Positions 1 through 9,478 are shown, counted from the first letter of the stretch. The stretch: 64,000 nt of DNA from Woeseiaceae bacterium (GCA_021773075.1 JAJFKT010000026.1:620356-684355); one strand, 5' to 3'. Numbers and translations: made by a program. Notes: generated by a model not told the origin, from the sequence alone.

Positions 1-1
1 C

Positions 2-181
2 GAAAAAATGGTCGCCGCAGCGGTTGTGCCGGAAGACGGGAGTCTGCAGGTGCATACCGCTACCCGAATCATGACGATCAAATGGAATGATGTTGATGAC
101 TATTACGGTGACCGCGCATTACGTGGCAGCTTGTTACCGAAGGGATGGCGAAAGGTCGAGCGCCTGATCGGCTTCGATTAG
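2..181 (+). CDS. C-terminal end of an unidentified protein (5' truncated)
   Basis: An open frame runs from the first bases of the window to a TAG at 179-181 and encodes about 59 residues ending in GWRKVERLIGFD. The composition is protein-like (hydrophobic start, then alternating charged and aromatic residues). The gene begins outside the window, so length and family cannot be judged, and I do not recognise it. It converges on the FimV-like gene, whose stop lies 14 bases beyond. It could be a chance frame, because only 180 bases are visible. Confidence 0.45.
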   Translation, partial: EKMVAAAVVPEDGSLQVHTATRIMTIKWNDVDDYYGDRALRGSLLPKGWRKVERLIGFD

Positions 182-195
182 ACCAGACGTTCCCT

Positions 196-2088
196 CTAAC
201 TTGCCTTGCCGGATTCAACCGGCATTTCGACTGTTTCGTCGTCAGCAGGCGTGTTGACGGTGATTTCTTCGTTGATCCCGGTTTCGTCTGGATCAGTAAT
301 GTCGTCGTTTTGTGCCGGCATTTGTGCGGTGATATCGAGCTCGGTAACACTCGCAAGCGGCAGTGCAGCAGTCATATCGTCGTTGCTGCCGTCGCTAACC
401 TGTGTGGCAAGGTCCTCAGCCGCTCTGGCAATTTCTATGTTCAATGCTTGTGTGGCAGTGAACTCGTCTTCGTAGTCCTGTTCGATTACCTGATAGTCGA
501 CTTCTTTGTTGATTGTGTAGTTCTGCGCGATCAGCGTCTCGTCATCAGGCACAACCTCGACGGCCTTTAGATCACGTTCGGTAACCTCTTCCGGCTGTGG
601 CATTTTCGTCGCGTCGATAATGACTGACATGTCATAGTCGTCCTCGGGCAGTACTTCGCTATCGAGAATCGAATGTTCGTCAGTACGCAACGGCGGTAGC
701 ATGTCGGTTTCATCGCTTGCTGAGGCTACCGGTTCGAATGGCAGCTCAATATCGAGATTCGTCGTCGCCGCAAATCCGAAATCCTGCGAATCATTCCTGG
801 ACGTTCCCGTTTCGAGTCCGGTGCCTATGATCAGGTCGGCGTCCAGAACGAGATTTTCTTCGGTCGGGGAATCGTCAGAAAGGTCGTAGTCGACTCCGAT
901 TGCCTCGACATTCTCAGTGTCCGTAGATTCCGTATCACTAAATCGACGTCTATGTTGTTGGTCGACCTGCGGGGCGCTTGGCGCAGTACCTGTCTGACCG
1001 CGTAAGCGACGCCCGAACATCAATAGTCCAAGAATCAGCGCAACACCGCTACCGGCGAGCCAGAAGAGCCATGTTGGGGTTGCTGTAATCTTACTGCTAT
1101 TGGGCGAAATTATGGCGGTCGGCACATTCGGTGATGTCGAGTTTGTCGTTGGTCCTTCGAGCTCGGTATTTAGAATGATGTCACCGGGCTGCAGGGCACT
1201 CACGGAAGCATCTGCTTCAGTTAGTTCGTCCAGGATCACTGGCTCACTGCCGAAAGCCGCATCGGATGATAGGGATGTATCTGTAGCAGGCTCGACAGGA
1301 CTGACCTCGGGCGCTGCATAAGTTGCTGCGTTGGAACTGATTGAGGTGGCTTCTTCATTGGCAATTACGGCGGCATTGCCGCCAAAATCCGGAATCGCAA
1401 GCCAGCTTCCAGCTTTTAATTTGTTCGGGTCGTTTTCGATAAAAGCAGCCGGGTTCGCGGCGAAAATAGCGTTAACAGCCGGCCATAATCCGATTGGACG
1501 GTTTTGAATACGCGATGCAATGTCCGAAAGTGTCTCACCCTGCAGTACCTGATACCTCGTTGACGCTGCGATGTCTTTGCTGACCGGTGTTTGAACGGAA
1601 GCTACGGGGGCCGCTATTGCTTCCGCTGAGACGGCGACAGGTACAGCGACCGGCGCGGATTGCTGGGTCACTATCGGCTGATCGTAGGCGGGCGTAAGGG
1701 GATCGATAAACAGCAGGTACTCGCGGCTCAAATTGGCCGAGTAAGGGCAGTTGACAACAACGTGGGCTGAGATCATCGGCTCACGGACCGGCGTTTTGCC
1801 CGTCAACATTATGACGCCATTCGCTACACTTAATTGTGCGGAACCGAATCCGGGTAGCCCACTCAGTGATGGTCCCGGTCGCATCGTTACGCAATAGTTG
1901 GCAATCTGCTCGTTCGGTGCCAGTGCGTACGCAATGCTTGCTCGCAAAGGCTGTCCCAGGCGTGATTGGACGGTTACTTCGCCAAGCTCTAGTGCAGCAG
2001 CAGGAAAGGCCGCAAGACCGCTACCGACGGCAACGATTGCCGGCAAACGACGATTGATACGATTCGGTTTAACAATGGCATTTTTCAC
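196..2088 (-). CDS. FimV-like LysM membrane protein (second, short FimV paralogue)
   Basis: Likely an inner-membrane, peptidoglycan-binding polarity protein of the FimV/HubP type. The 630-residue product has a GTG start with GGAG about 10 bases upstream. It shows a hydrophobic leader ending near AAALELG, a FimV N-terminal domain (about 30-135, beginning LGEVTVQSRLGQPLRA), a LysM domain at about 176-233 (YQVLQGETLSDIASRI), a transmembrane helix at about 337-358, and a very acidic cytoplasmic tail. It lacks the C-terminal tetratricopeptide-like end of true FimV, which is encoded separately at 11690-15097. The FimX-like gene lies directly upstream on the same strand, so a joint role in type IV pilus or pole control is inferred. 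Confidence 0.8.
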   Translation of the reverse strand: MKNAIVKPNRINRRLPAIVAVGSGLAAFPAAALELGEVTVQSRLGQPLRASIAYALAPNEQIANYCVTMRPGPSLSGLPGFGSAQLSVANGVIMLTGKTPVREPMISAHVVVNCPYSANLSREYLLFIDPLTPAYDQPIVTQQSAPVAVPVAVSAEAIAAPVASVQTPVSKDIAASTRYQVLQGETLSDIASRIQNRPIGLWPAVNAIFAANPAAFIENDPNKLKAGSWLAIPDFGGNAAVIANEEATSISSNAATYAAPEVSPVEPATDTSLSSDAAFGSEPVILDELTEADASVSALQPGDIILNTELEGPTTNSTSPNVPTAIISPNSSKITATPTWLFWLAGSGVALILGLLMFGRRLRGQTGTAPSAPQVDQQHRRRFSDTESTDTENVEAIGVDYDLSDDSPTEENLVLDADLIIGTGLETGTSRNDSQDFGFAATTNLDIELPFEPVASASDETDMLPPLRTDEHSILDSEVLPEDDYDMSVIIDATKMPQPEEVTERDLKAVEVVPDDETLIAQNYTINKEVDYQVIEQDYEDEFTATQALNIEIARAAEDLATQVSDGSNDDMTAALPLASVTELDITAQMPAQNDDITDPDETGINEEITVNTPADDETVEMPVESGKAS

Positions 2089-2204
2089 TGTCGGTCACTC
2101 CGCGAGTTTCATGACACAGCCTTAGTCCAATATGCATGTTTGACTGTTGATGTATTTTAGGTTTTGACAGTAGCCGAGCGCTAGCGGGTGGTTCCATGAA
2201 TGGA

Positions 2205-2222
2205 GTGTGACCTGGATCACAC
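2205..2222. promoter_or_regulatory. CRP/Vfr-type operator upstream of the FimV-like gene
   Basis: A perfect palindrome with arms GTGTGA and TCACAC separated by six bases matches the CRP family consensus TGTGA-N6-TCACA at all ten positions. It lies 117 bases upstream of the GTG start of the FimV-like gene and just beyond the stop of the FimX-like gene. A TAAAAT hexamer at 2154-2159 (minus strand) could be the -10 element, which would put the site in a class I activation position. The match is seen directly; binding by a cAMP-CRP or Vfr protein is inferred. Confidence 0.65.
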
Positions 2223-2243
2223 TTTTCCGGACGAAGACCGAAT

Positions 2244-4352
2244 TCAACCGCTGCTGGCGGCCGTCAGGTCAGCTAGGGTCTTGCTGGCTACGCTTTCTGC
2301 CTCCTGCAGTACAACGTCAGGCTCGTGAACATAATGTCCCTGCATGAAATCGAGTCCAAGCTGGAACAGGACCGCCATGGAATTCGCGTTCTCAACTCGT
2401 TCAGCGATAGTCTTGATTTTGCGCTGCTGCGCTGCCTTGACGATTTTGCCGACAGCGCTCTGAAGATCGGAATCAGTCATAAGCGTGTGCATCAATTCAC
2501 CGTCCAGCTTGATGTAATCCGGTTTCAGGATATCCAGTATCTGGAAGCGTTCCTGATCGACGCCGTAATGTTCAATCGCAAAGCCAATCCCCAGTTTTCG
2601 CGCATCCTTCACGAGGGACTGTGTTTGCTTGATATATTTTGCCGCATCTTGCTCCGGAATCTGAATGACGAGGCGTGAGCAGTCAAAGTCCTGATTATCC
2701 AGTGTTTGTTGCATCCATGATGCCGTGCTCGAGTCAGAAACAGATTGTTTGGACAGGCGTACAAAAACCCGGTCAGCGTCATTCTGGCTGCAAAACTCGA
2801 CGGCGGACTGCAACATCCATCGATCGATATTTTTCATCATGTTATTGCGTTCAGCTGCAGGTAGGAACTCGGATGGCAGCACCGATTTGCCCTGTTCGTC
2901 GATCATACGAACCAGCAGGTCGAACATTTTTACCGAGTCGCTTCGCAGCCCAGCTATGGGTAACTGCGCGAGCCGGAAACGATCTTCCATCAGCGCCGCT
3001 TTGAGGTGTTTGACCCAGATTGCGTCGAACTCGCGTTGCTTGGTGTCTTCATCAGCACTTTCGTCAAGGAGTGAGGTGTTGCCTCCTGCAGCCATGCCTA
3101 GCTTATGTGCGCTAATTGTCGCTGCAATGAAGTCCTCGAGACTGCTGAAAATTTCGTTGACCGCGCACGAGCCGACAGTACAGGTGAAGTGGGTTGATTT
3201 GTCTTCGACTTCAAACGTGTAATTTTCAATGTGCTTGCAGATCTGCTTTCCCCAAGCCTGCGCGTCACGCGCAGAGCCACGTTCCAGTAACACCATTATC
3301 GAAGTGCCCTCGAAGCGGCCAGCGACGTCACGGGGGTGCAGTCGCTTACGGATTTCTTCCGCGAGCTGCGCCAAAATTTCTTCAGAATTCAGAATGCCGA
3401 CCTTGTCACGAACTGCGCCGAAGTTGTCGGGTTTGATATATACCAGGCAATGCGTTCCCTGCGCCGGTTTCTTGCGCAGCCGTTTGCTGATCCGATCGAC
3501 AAATTGCGCGCGATGGAAGAACAAGGTAGTCGGGTCGCGCTTCAGTGCGTCGTGAACGAGCTTTGTCGGCTCTTCGGCGATCTTCAGTTGTGGTGCGATA
3601 CGAATCTGGACGCAAGGGCCATCGTCGAGATCGAATTTGCGAAACTCCAGATGCACTTCATTCGAATCGCCAGACTCGATATTCGTTCTGACGATCAGCT
3701 TTTCGCCCGGCTGCCATTTGCCTGCCAGCGTAGCGACCATTGCTCCGCGAAGTGCAGCCTGACTTTCGGGATCGAAATTGTCCATAACTGGTATGCCGAG
3801 TAATTCATCGCGATCTTTCGCTTTGAATTGCCGCAGCCACGCATTGTTTACGTCCGTAAGAATCCCTTCTTGTACCAAGGCTAAGGAGCTACTGGACGAG
3901 TCCATGTGGTCTTTGAGTTGTCGCTTGTATTCGGTGGCCGATTGCAACGTCGAGTTAAGTGCTCGCTCCACACGCAATGCCCGCAGCTCACGCGATACGA
4001 CGGATTGCAGTCTCGTCTTGTGCGACGTGGATACGAGGTCGCAAGCGCCGGCCTGCATGGCTTTTTGAATGCTGGTCTCGTCAGCTTTATCCTGGGTGGC
4101 GATAAGCGGAACTTCGGGGTTATAAATGTCTTTTTGTTTGATGACCTGGCGAATTGAATCTTTGTAGCGGTCGCAGTTCAGGATTAGCAATTCGACGTTC
4201 TCTGCTGACAGAGTCGAGGCGAGCTTATCTGGCGTGGAAATCCAGTGACAGTGAGCCGCATGACCCGCGTCACGCAACGTACTATTAATCGTTTCAACGT
4301 CGTCCTGATTTTCAGTCAGTACGGCGATAGAGATGCTTTGGCGCCCGTTCAA
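2244..4352 (-). CDS. FimX-like protein: degenerate receiver-PAS-GGDEF-EAL
   Basis: A probable c-di-GMP effector rather than an enzyme, resembling Pseudomonas FimX (type IV pilus assembly, about 690 residues). The 702-residue product starts at TTG, and no in-frame ATG is near. Domains in order: receiver-like (1-120) with Asn59 where the phosphorylated Asp would be, a PAS-like segment (about 155-260), a GGDEF-type domain (about 290-430) in which the signature is replaced by RFEGTS, and an EAL-type domain (about 450-690) whose EAL is replaced by an AQLPIAG segment. The later EAL-fold motifs DYIKLDGEL and AERVEN survive. The missing catalytic motifs argue against cyclase or phosphodiesterase activity. 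It precedes the FimV-like gene, supporting a pilus/polarity role. Confidence 0.8.
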   Translation of the reverse strand: MNGRQSISIAVLTENQDDVETINSTLRDAGHAAHCHWISTPDKLASTLSAENVELLILNCDRYKDSIRQVIKQKDIYNPEVPLIATQDKADETSIQKAMQAGACDLVSTSHKTRLQSVVSRELRALRVERALNSTLQSATEYKRQLKDHMDSSSSSLALVQEGILTDVNNAWLRQFKAKDRDELLGIPVMDNFDPESQAALRGAMVATLAGKWQPGEKLIVRTNIESGDSNEVHLEFRKFDLDDGPCVQIRIAPQLKIAEEPTKLVHDALKRDPTTLFFHRAQFVDRISKRLRKKPAQGTHCLVYIKPDNFGAVRDKVGILNSEEILAQLAEEIRKRLHPRDVAGRFEGTSIMVLLERGSARDAQAWGKQICKHIENYTFEVEDKSTHFTCTVGSCAVNEIFSSLEDFIAATISAHKLGMAAGGNTSLLDESADEDTKQREFDAIWVKHLKAALMEDRFRLAQLPIAGLRSDSVKMFDLLVRMIDEQGKSVLPSEFLPAAERNNMMKNIDRWMLQSAVEFCSQNDADRVFVRLSKQSVSDSSTASWMQQTLDNQDFDCSRLVIQIPEQDAAKYIKQTQSLVKDARKLGIGFAIEHYGVDQERFQILDILKPDYIKLDGELMHTLMTDSDLQSAVGKIVKAAQQRKIKTIAERVENANSMAVLFQLGLDFMQGHYVHEPDVVLQEAESVASKTLADLTAASSG

Positions 4353-4589
4353 ATCCTAATCCCTGGTAACGGTGGTCTTCCGCTGATATCCGTATTTTGT
4401 TAGCCGCATGAGTAGTTTAGACAGCAACGCGGCGGGAGTCGCTGTCGGGACTGCAAAACCGTGACCTGAATCAAGTTTCCGGGCGAAACTGGGGCGATCA
4501 GGGTCGAAAATACGGCTGGCGCTGTAGCAAGACTCTAGTATCATAGCGCCTCGGCGCCGCCCGGCAGACCCTTGTACAGAGCGATTCAT

Positions 4590-5156
4590 ATGGCCAATTA
4601 CAGTACCAACGAATTCAAATCCGGACTCCGGATCATCATCGACGGTAATCCTTGCATCATTGTCGAGAACGAATTCGTCAAACCGGGTAAAGGTCAGGCG
4701 TTTAACCGCGCTCGCATCAAGAACCTGAAAACAGGCAAGACGGTTGACAAGACTTTCAAATCCGGTGAGTCGGTCGAAGCGGCGGATGTGGTGGATACCG
4801 ATATGCAGTACTTGTATTCGGATGGTGAGTTCTGGCACTTCATGGTGCAGGATACTTTCGAGCAATACGCGGCTGACGAGTCAGCAGTCGGAGATGCGAA
4901 GGACTGGATTTCGGACGGAGACGTCTGTGGAATTACACTGTGGAACGACACACCATTGATCGTCACCGCGCCAAATTTCGTGGAGCTGGAGATCGTCGAG
5001 ACCGATCCGGGCGTCAAAGGTGATACTGCCAGCGGTGGGGTAAAACCGGCGACGCTCTCAACGGGCGCGGTTGTTCGTGTGCCGCTGTTTGTTGATCAAA
5101 ACGAAATCGTTAAGGTTGACACGCGGTCACGTGAATACGTTTCTCGCGTTAAATAA
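4590..5156 (+). CDS. efp: Translation elongation factor P
   Basis: Relieves ribosome stalling at polyproline stretches. The product from the ATG at 4590 ([13 protein letters not shown]) is 188 residues, the same length as E. coli EF-P; an upstream in-frame start would add six unconserved residues. The modification loop KPGKGQAF places Lys34 at the site that EpmA beta-lysylates, and epmA lies 0.5 kb away. The KOW, OB and C-terminal domains are all complete. Its 3' end overlaps the convergent msrC-type gene by 8 bases. Confidence 0.97.
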   Translation: MANYSTNEFKSGLRIIIDGNPCIIVENEFVKPGKGQAFNRARIKNLKTGKTVDKTFKSGESVEAADVVDTDMQYLYSDGEFWHFMVQDTFEQYAADESAVGDAKDWISDGDVCGITLWNDTPLIVTAPNFVELEIVETDPGVKGDTASGGVKPATLSTGAVVRVPLFVDQNEIVKVDTRSREYVSRVK

Positions 5157-5622
5157 AACTCGCACGTGCGTTTTGTAGTTCACAAAATGACGCACATATT
5201 TTTTCGACACCTTCCTGATCTTCTGCAGTGAATCGATCGGGCGTTGGACTGTCGATGTCGAGCACTCCAATTAACTGGCCATTGCTTATCAACGGGACGA
5301 CGACTTCTGACCGAGAGTCCGGATCGCAGGCAATGTGGCCCGAGAACACATGTACGTCCGCGACCCGCTGTGTTTGCAGAGTTGCAGCCGCTGTTCCACA
5401 AACACCGACACCTACTGGGATGTGAACACACGCGGGCTTTCCCTGGAACGGGCCGAGTACAAGTTCGTCGTTACGCAGCACGTAGATTCCCAGCCAATTG
5501 ACATCTTTCATTGCGTTGTAAAGTAAGGCAACAAAATTGCTGGCGCTTGCGAGTGCATCTTCCTCGTCCACAAGCAAAGCACGCAGTTGTGAGTCGAGTA
5601 AGGTGTAATCTGGGTCACTCAT
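5149..5622 (-). CDS. msrC: Free methionine-(R)-sulfoxide reductase (GAF domain)
   Basis: Reduces free methionine-R-sulfoxide in the cytoplasm. The single GAF domain of 157 residues carries the three catalytic/resolving cysteines of the fRMsr family at C65, C75 and C99, with the same 10- and 24-residue spacing as E. coli MsrC. Substrate-side motifs such as GVCGTAA and SRSEVVVPL are present. Two in-frame ATGs (5634 and 5622) fall in a short tandem repeat of the unit TTTCTCA, so the start is uncertain by four residues. Its 3' end overlaps efp. It lies downstream of epmA on the same strand. Confidence 0.93.
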   Translation of the reverse strand: MSDPDYTLLDSQLRALLVDEEDALASASNFVALLYNAMKDVNWLGIYVLRNDELVLGPFQGKPACVHIPVGVGVCGTAAATLQTQRVADVHVFSGHIACDPDSRSEVVVPLISNGQLIGVLDIDSPTPDRFTAEDQEGVEKICASFCELQNARASFI

Positions 5623-5651
5623 CTCATTTCTCATTTCTCATTTCTCTCGCA

Positions 5652-6614
5652 TCAAGTCTCAAACGCAAACGTTATGACGTCGCGTATATCGTCGGTTTTG
5701 TCATGTTTCATTTGCAGTCGCTCCAGCCCCATAGCAACGCCAGCACATGCCGGCAGTCCTGATTTAAGCGCGTCCAGCAGTGCTTGATCAATGGGTCGTT
5801 GTATTAAGCCACGACTTGCTCTCGATGTCTGGTCAGCCACGATGCGCCCTGCCTGCGATGCAGGGTCGGTCAATTCGACATAGCCATTCGCGATTTCAGT
5901 CGCTCCCATAAAGATCTCAAATCTATCAGCAACGTCAGGATCGCGAGGACAAATACGTGCGAGAGCGGCTTGCGCGGCTGGGTAGTGCCGCAGACACGTC
6001 AGTCGATCGTCCCGAAATCCCGCGGCAACCCTGTTGCTTAGAATTAGATCGAGCCAGTCGCTTCGCTCCGCGCCCAATGCTTGTTCCAGGTCGGCATCTG
6101 CATCTGCTGTCTCGATCAAGACCTCAAGCGGCGCGCTGATCGGATCAATGCCGCATGATTCAAGAAAGGCGATTCGATATTCGACGATCTCAAGCTCATC
6201 GGCGAGACGTTCATTATCCAGCGCCGCTGCGATAGCTCGTGCCGTGTCTGAGATGATGTCGTCCAGACTGAAACCGAGCCGATACCACTCTACCAACGTG
6301 AATTCAGGCTGGTGGCAGCGCCCAAGCTCACCATCTCGAAACACTCGGGCGATTGAGTAGATATCAGGATAGCCGGCCGCCAACATTCGCTTCATGCTGA
6401 ATTCTGGTGACGTGTGCAGATACAACGGGTCTTTAATCAGGCTGCTGTGGACTGTGAGGCTTTCAATTTGCACATCACTAATGGCTGCAGTGTTCAGGGC
6501 CGGTGTATCGACTTCAAGCACAGACGTGCTGTCGAAATGGCCCCGTAAGCGTCGCAATATTGATGCTCTGCGCAATGCGGCGTCCGGCCCGGATGAGGGA
6601 CGCCAGCTGCTCAT
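5652..6614 (-). CDS. epmA: EF-P--(R)-beta-lysine ligase
   Basis: Attaches (R)-beta-lysine to Lys34 of EF-P; it is a class II lysyl-tRNA synthetase paralogue lacking the anticodon-binding domain. The start is set at the ATG at 6614, giving MSSWRPSSGPD, which aligns with the N-terminus of known EpmA and makes a 320-residue protein; the longer frame runs back into psd. Class II motifs are visible: motif 2 (FRDGELGRCHQPEFTLVEWY) and motif 3 (GVAMGLERLQM). The ATG overlaps the psd stop (ATGA), indicating translational coupling. A separate epmB is not in this window. Confidence 0.95.
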   Translation of the reverse strand: MSSWRPSSGPDAALRRASILRRLRGHFDSTSVLEVDTPALNTAAISDVQIESLTVHSSLIKDPLYLHTSPEFSMKRMLAAGYPDIYSIARVFRDGELGRCHQPEFTLVEWYRLGFSLDDIISDTARAIAAALDNERLADELEIVEYRIAFLESCGIDPISAPLEVLIETADADADLEQALGAERSDWLDLILSNRVAAGFRDDRLTCLRHYPAAQAALARICPRDPDVADRFEIFMGATEIANGYVELTDPASQAGRIVADQTSRASRGLIQRPIDQALLDALKSGLPACAGVAMGLERLQMKHDKTDDIRDVITFAFET

Positions 6615-7474
6615 TGCGTATTCTTCGGCAACTGTCCGATAGCTTCGCCAACTCGCAAAGTGGCACCCGGCTGCAGGTCGTTGTCCCAATCGCAAGTGCC
6701 CTTCGGCAACAAAAGGATGACGGTTGAACCCATGTTGAACCAGCCCAGCAAATCGCCCTTCGACACAGACGTTGGGTAGCTTGAGATATCAGGAATCTCA
6801 ACGACGCCACGTTTTCGCGGTAGCAATTCACCGCTCCACGGTGTTGAGATACTACCGACGTTCAATGCGCCGACGAAAACCAGTACCGCTGGACCTCTTG
6901 CGGTTTCGAAATGCATGACCAGGCGCTCATTGCGTCGAAATAATCCATCAACACGCGCGACGGTGGCTTGATTGACACTGAACAGGTCGCCTGGAACATA
7001 TCGCATAGCGACAAGCTTGCCGCTGAACGGGGCATGTACGCGATGGTAGTTGAAAGGCGCAAGATAAATCGTCACGAATACGCCGTCGACGTAGGCCGTA
7101 GCTGCGTTGAGATCGGTCGCGAGTAAATCGCCGACCGAATAGTCGATGCCCTTCGCCTGAATGATACTGTCTTTTCGAATGCCAGCAGCGATGCTCACGG
7201 TGCCGTCGACGGGGGAGACGATACAATCCTCGTTGGCGTCGATTGGTCGCGCGCCACTTTCCAGTTCACGAACAAAAAAATCATTGAAGCTTGCAAAACC
7301 GTTCGGAACGTCCTGCTTTACGTCGCCAATTTCAACGTCGTACATTCGTACGAATCGAGTGATTAAGAAATCCTTCGTCGCCTTGTGTCGGATTCGCGCA
7401 ATTCGCCAGATCAATTTCGTGATCAGGTGTTTGGGAAGAACATACTGCAGCGAGACGAAAATAGTGGACAGCAT
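6611..7474 (-). CDS. psd: Phosphatidylserine decarboxylase proenzyme
   Basis: Makes phosphatidylethanolamine from phosphatidylserine at the inner membrane. The product has 287 residues, the usual length. Self-cleavage occurs at Gly249-Ser250 within FNMGSTVI (LGST in most relatives; here Met replaces Leu), generating the pyruvoyl group on Ser250. The Asp-His charge-relay motifs SPVDGTV and YHRVHAPFSG are present. The gene overlaps the PCuAC gene upstream by one base and epmA downstream by four, so all are probably one transcript. Confidence 0.96.
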   Translation of the reverse strand: MLSTIFVSLQYVLPKHLITKLIWRIARIRHKATKDFLITRFVRMYDVEIGDVKQDVPNGFASFNDFFVRELESGARPIDANEDCIVSPVDGTVSIAAGIRKDSIIQAKGIDYSVGDLLATDLNAATAYVDGVFVTIYLAPFNYHRVHAPFSGKLVAMRYVPGDLFSVNQATVARVDGLFRRNERLVMHFETARGPAVLVFVGALNVGSISTPWSGELLPRKRGVVEIPDISSYPTSVSKGDLLGWFNMGSTVILLLPKGTCDWDNDLQPGATLRVGEAIGQLPKNTQ

Positions 7475-7905
7475 TACCTGTGCTCCTGCGCCAGTAGCGA
7501 ATGCACGCCAAGTAACAAGGTGTCATCGTCATGGAAATTCAAATAGACCGTGTCGGGGTCACCCGTGTCACCGGTGGGATGCATCAACATCAAGTGTTTG
7601 CCGCCACGCTGCAGCGTTATTGTCGAACTTGCCGGGATTCGCAGGGTATCGACACGCCGCATTTTCGCAACGCCATTCTCCAGAAGGGACTCGTGAATCT
7701 CGACGGCAGCAAATTGTGGGCTGGTCACTCTCGTTACTCTTATTTCATGATCCGTATTGTTGCGCAGCGTCAGGTATCCCGCGCTCATCGAGTGCCCTGG
7801 AACAAGCGGCGTAAGCGTGATTCCGCTAACTACCAGAGGTGGACGTGCCTCTTCGCTGCATGCACTGAGGAGCAGGCAGGCCACCAGCAGAGTTTTTGTT
7901 CGCAT
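7474..7905 (-). CDS. Periplasmic copper chaperone PCu(A)C, lipoprotein
   Basis: Delivers Cu(I) toward the CuA/CuB centre of cytochrome oxidase. From the ATG at 7905 the product has 143 residues, with a lipobox LLSAC (Cys16) predicting a lipoprotein. The family motif H-x(10)-M-x(21)-H-x-M is visible, starting at EIHESL and ending at KHLMLMH. A TTG three bases upstream is an alternative start. The start codon overlaps the stop of the SCO gene (TGATG), so the two copper-delivery proteins are translationally coupled. Confidence 0.92.
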   Translation of the reverse strand: MRTKTLLVACLLLSACSEEARPPLVVSGITLTPLVPGHSMSAGYLTLRNNTDHEIRVTRVTSPQFAAVEIHESLLENGVAKMRRVDTLRIPASSTITLQRGGKHLMLMHPTGDTGDPDTVYLNFHDDDTLLLGVHSLLAQEHR

Positions 7906-8516
7906 CAATCACTGCCCATAATGATTGGCAAGTCGTGCAGGTAGTTGGCGCTGACGTGCGGCGCGCTGAACAGAGCGGAGAATTCGGCGTCGGGGTTGAT
8001 GACAATAACAGCGGCGGAATGATCCACTCCGTAGTTGTCACCCTCTGTCGGTGACTTCTCGAAAAAAATACCCAAAGCCCGGGTGAGTTTTGATACTTCG
8101 GCGAGCTCGCCGGTTACGCCCAGGTTATCGTCGCCGAAATAGTCCACGTACTGCCCGAGAAGTTCGGGAGAATCGCGTTCGGGGTCGACACTCACGAGCA
8201 CGATTCGTGGTAGCTCGGTTATCCCGGAGTCGGCAAGCTCCTGTCTGACGCCCGACAGTAATTGCAGAGTCGTCGGGCAGATGTCGGGGCAATGGGTGAA
8301 GCCGAAAAAAACCAAATCCCATTGACCGCGAAATGTTGTGGCATCGACAGCATTTCCTGATTGGTCCAGCAGCGAAAACTCGGGAAGCTCGCCCGGCAGC
8401 GGGATGAGGAAAGCGGTCTGCAGTTGCGCCGGTTTGTTGAGCGTTCCAGCCACGTAAATCCCGGCCGAAAGCGCGGCTCCGAGCAGGATTCCGATAAAGA
8501 GGTTTTTTGGTTTCAT
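7905..8516 (-). CDS. SCO1/SenC family copper-binding thioredoxin-fold protein
   Basis: Assists assembly of the CuA site of cytochrome c oxidase in the periplasm. The 203-residue product has an N-terminal membrane anchor (about 6-24) and a thioredoxin-like domain. The copper-binding motif CPDIC (C76, C80) and the distant His (H166 in VDHSAAV) are all intact. It is the first gene of the SCO-PCuAC-psd-epmA-msrC run on the minus strand and diverges from prmB. The oxidase genes themselves are not in the window. Confidence 0.94.
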   Translation of the reverse strand: MKPKNLFIGILLGAALSAGIYVAGTLNKPAQLQTAFLIPLPGELPEFSLLDQSGNAVDATTFRGQWDLVFFGFTHCPDICPTTLQLLSGVRQELADSGITELPRIVLVSVDPERDSPELLGQYVDYFGDDNLGVTGELAEVSKLTRALGIFFEKSPTEGDNYGVDHSAAVIVINPDAEFSALFSAPHVSANYLHDLPIIMGSD

Positions 8517-8605
8517 GAGTGTCTGTCAATATTTCTGCGTATTCGTCGCCGAGCTGGCAATTCTACAGGCAGTTGGGCCGCGAGCGTGATAGATTCCCGT
8601 CGCTC

Positions 8606-9478
8606 ATGAACGTCGAACAACTAATACGCGAAATCGCCGGCCGCTTTGATGAAGCCCAGTTGTCGTATGGCCATGGTACCGATAATCCGCTGGATGAGTC
8701 GGCTTGGCTGGTATTTTCCGCATTGCAGCTGTCGCACGAAAATGCCTGCGACGTCTACGGCACTGAAGTTGGCGATGATCAGGCCGAAAAATTGCAGAAT
8801 CTGGCAACGCGTCGCATCAGCGAGCGAGTGCCGCTTGCTTACCTGTTAAACCAGGCCTATTTCGCCGGCCACGAGTTCTACGTCGATGAGCGGGTCCTCG
8901 TCCCACGGAGCCCCTTCGCAGAATTGATTCATGCAAATTTTTCACCCTGGCTTGTTGCAGAAGATGTCCGCGCCGCTGTAGATCTTGGAACCGGTTGCGG
9001 ATGCATAGCAATCGCTATAGCACATGAATTTCCGGACGCCAGCGTAGATGCCGTCGACATTTCTAAAGCCGCCCTCGAGGTGGCGAAAATTAACATCGAG
9101 CACCACGAGCTCGGTGAACGCGTTAGCGCCATTCAATCCGACTTCTTTGCGGCGCTGGATGGGAATCTGTACGACTTGATCGTGAGCAATCCCCCCTATG
9201 TTGACAAACAGGACATGGATTCGATGCCCAGCGAATATCGCCATGAACCCGCGTTGGGTCTTGAGGCGGGCGTCGACGGATTGGAGTCTGTTCACAAAAT
9301 ATTGCGGGATGCCTCGCGATTCCTGACAGACAATGGAATACTCGTCTGCGAGGTCGGCAACAGCCAGCCAGCACTCGAAGCGGCGTATCCGCAGTTGCCG
9401 TTTGTCTGGCTTGAGTTTGACGAAGGCGGGGCAGGCGTTTTCCTGCTGACCAAAGATGACTTACAAGGGTTGCAATAG
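8606..9478 (+). CDS. prmB: Ribosomal protein L3 N5-glutamine methyltransferase
   Basis: Methylates a glutamine of ribosomal protein L3. The ATG at 8606 gives a 290-residue protein beginning [10 protein letters not shown]; an earlier frame start adds 29 unconserved residues. The PrmB-specific segment YGHGTDNP and [16 protein letters not shown] strand ([15 protein letters not shown]) are present, followed by the SAM site [15 protein letters not shown] and the catalytic NPPY (N195). The stop overlaps the GTG start of aroC by one base. Confidence 0.95.
   Translation: MNVEQLIREIAGRFDEAQLSYGHGTDNPLDESAWLVFSALQLSHENACDVYGTEVGDDQAEKLQNLATRRISERVPLAYLLNQAYFAGHEFYVDERVLVPRSPFAELIHANFSPWLVAEDVRAAVDLGTGCGCIAIAIAHEFPDASVDAVDISKAALEVAKINIEHHELGERVSAIQSDFFAALDGNLYDLIVSNPPYVDKQDMDSMPSEYRHEPALGLEAGVDGLESVHKILRDASRFLTDNGILVCEVGNSQPALEAAYPQLPFVWLEFDEGGAGVFLLTKDDLQGLQ

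Noticed and set aside
4356-4865. 169-residue minus-strand frame covering the efp promoter and start
   Set aside because: It is antisense to efp, shows no family motif, and efp is certain.
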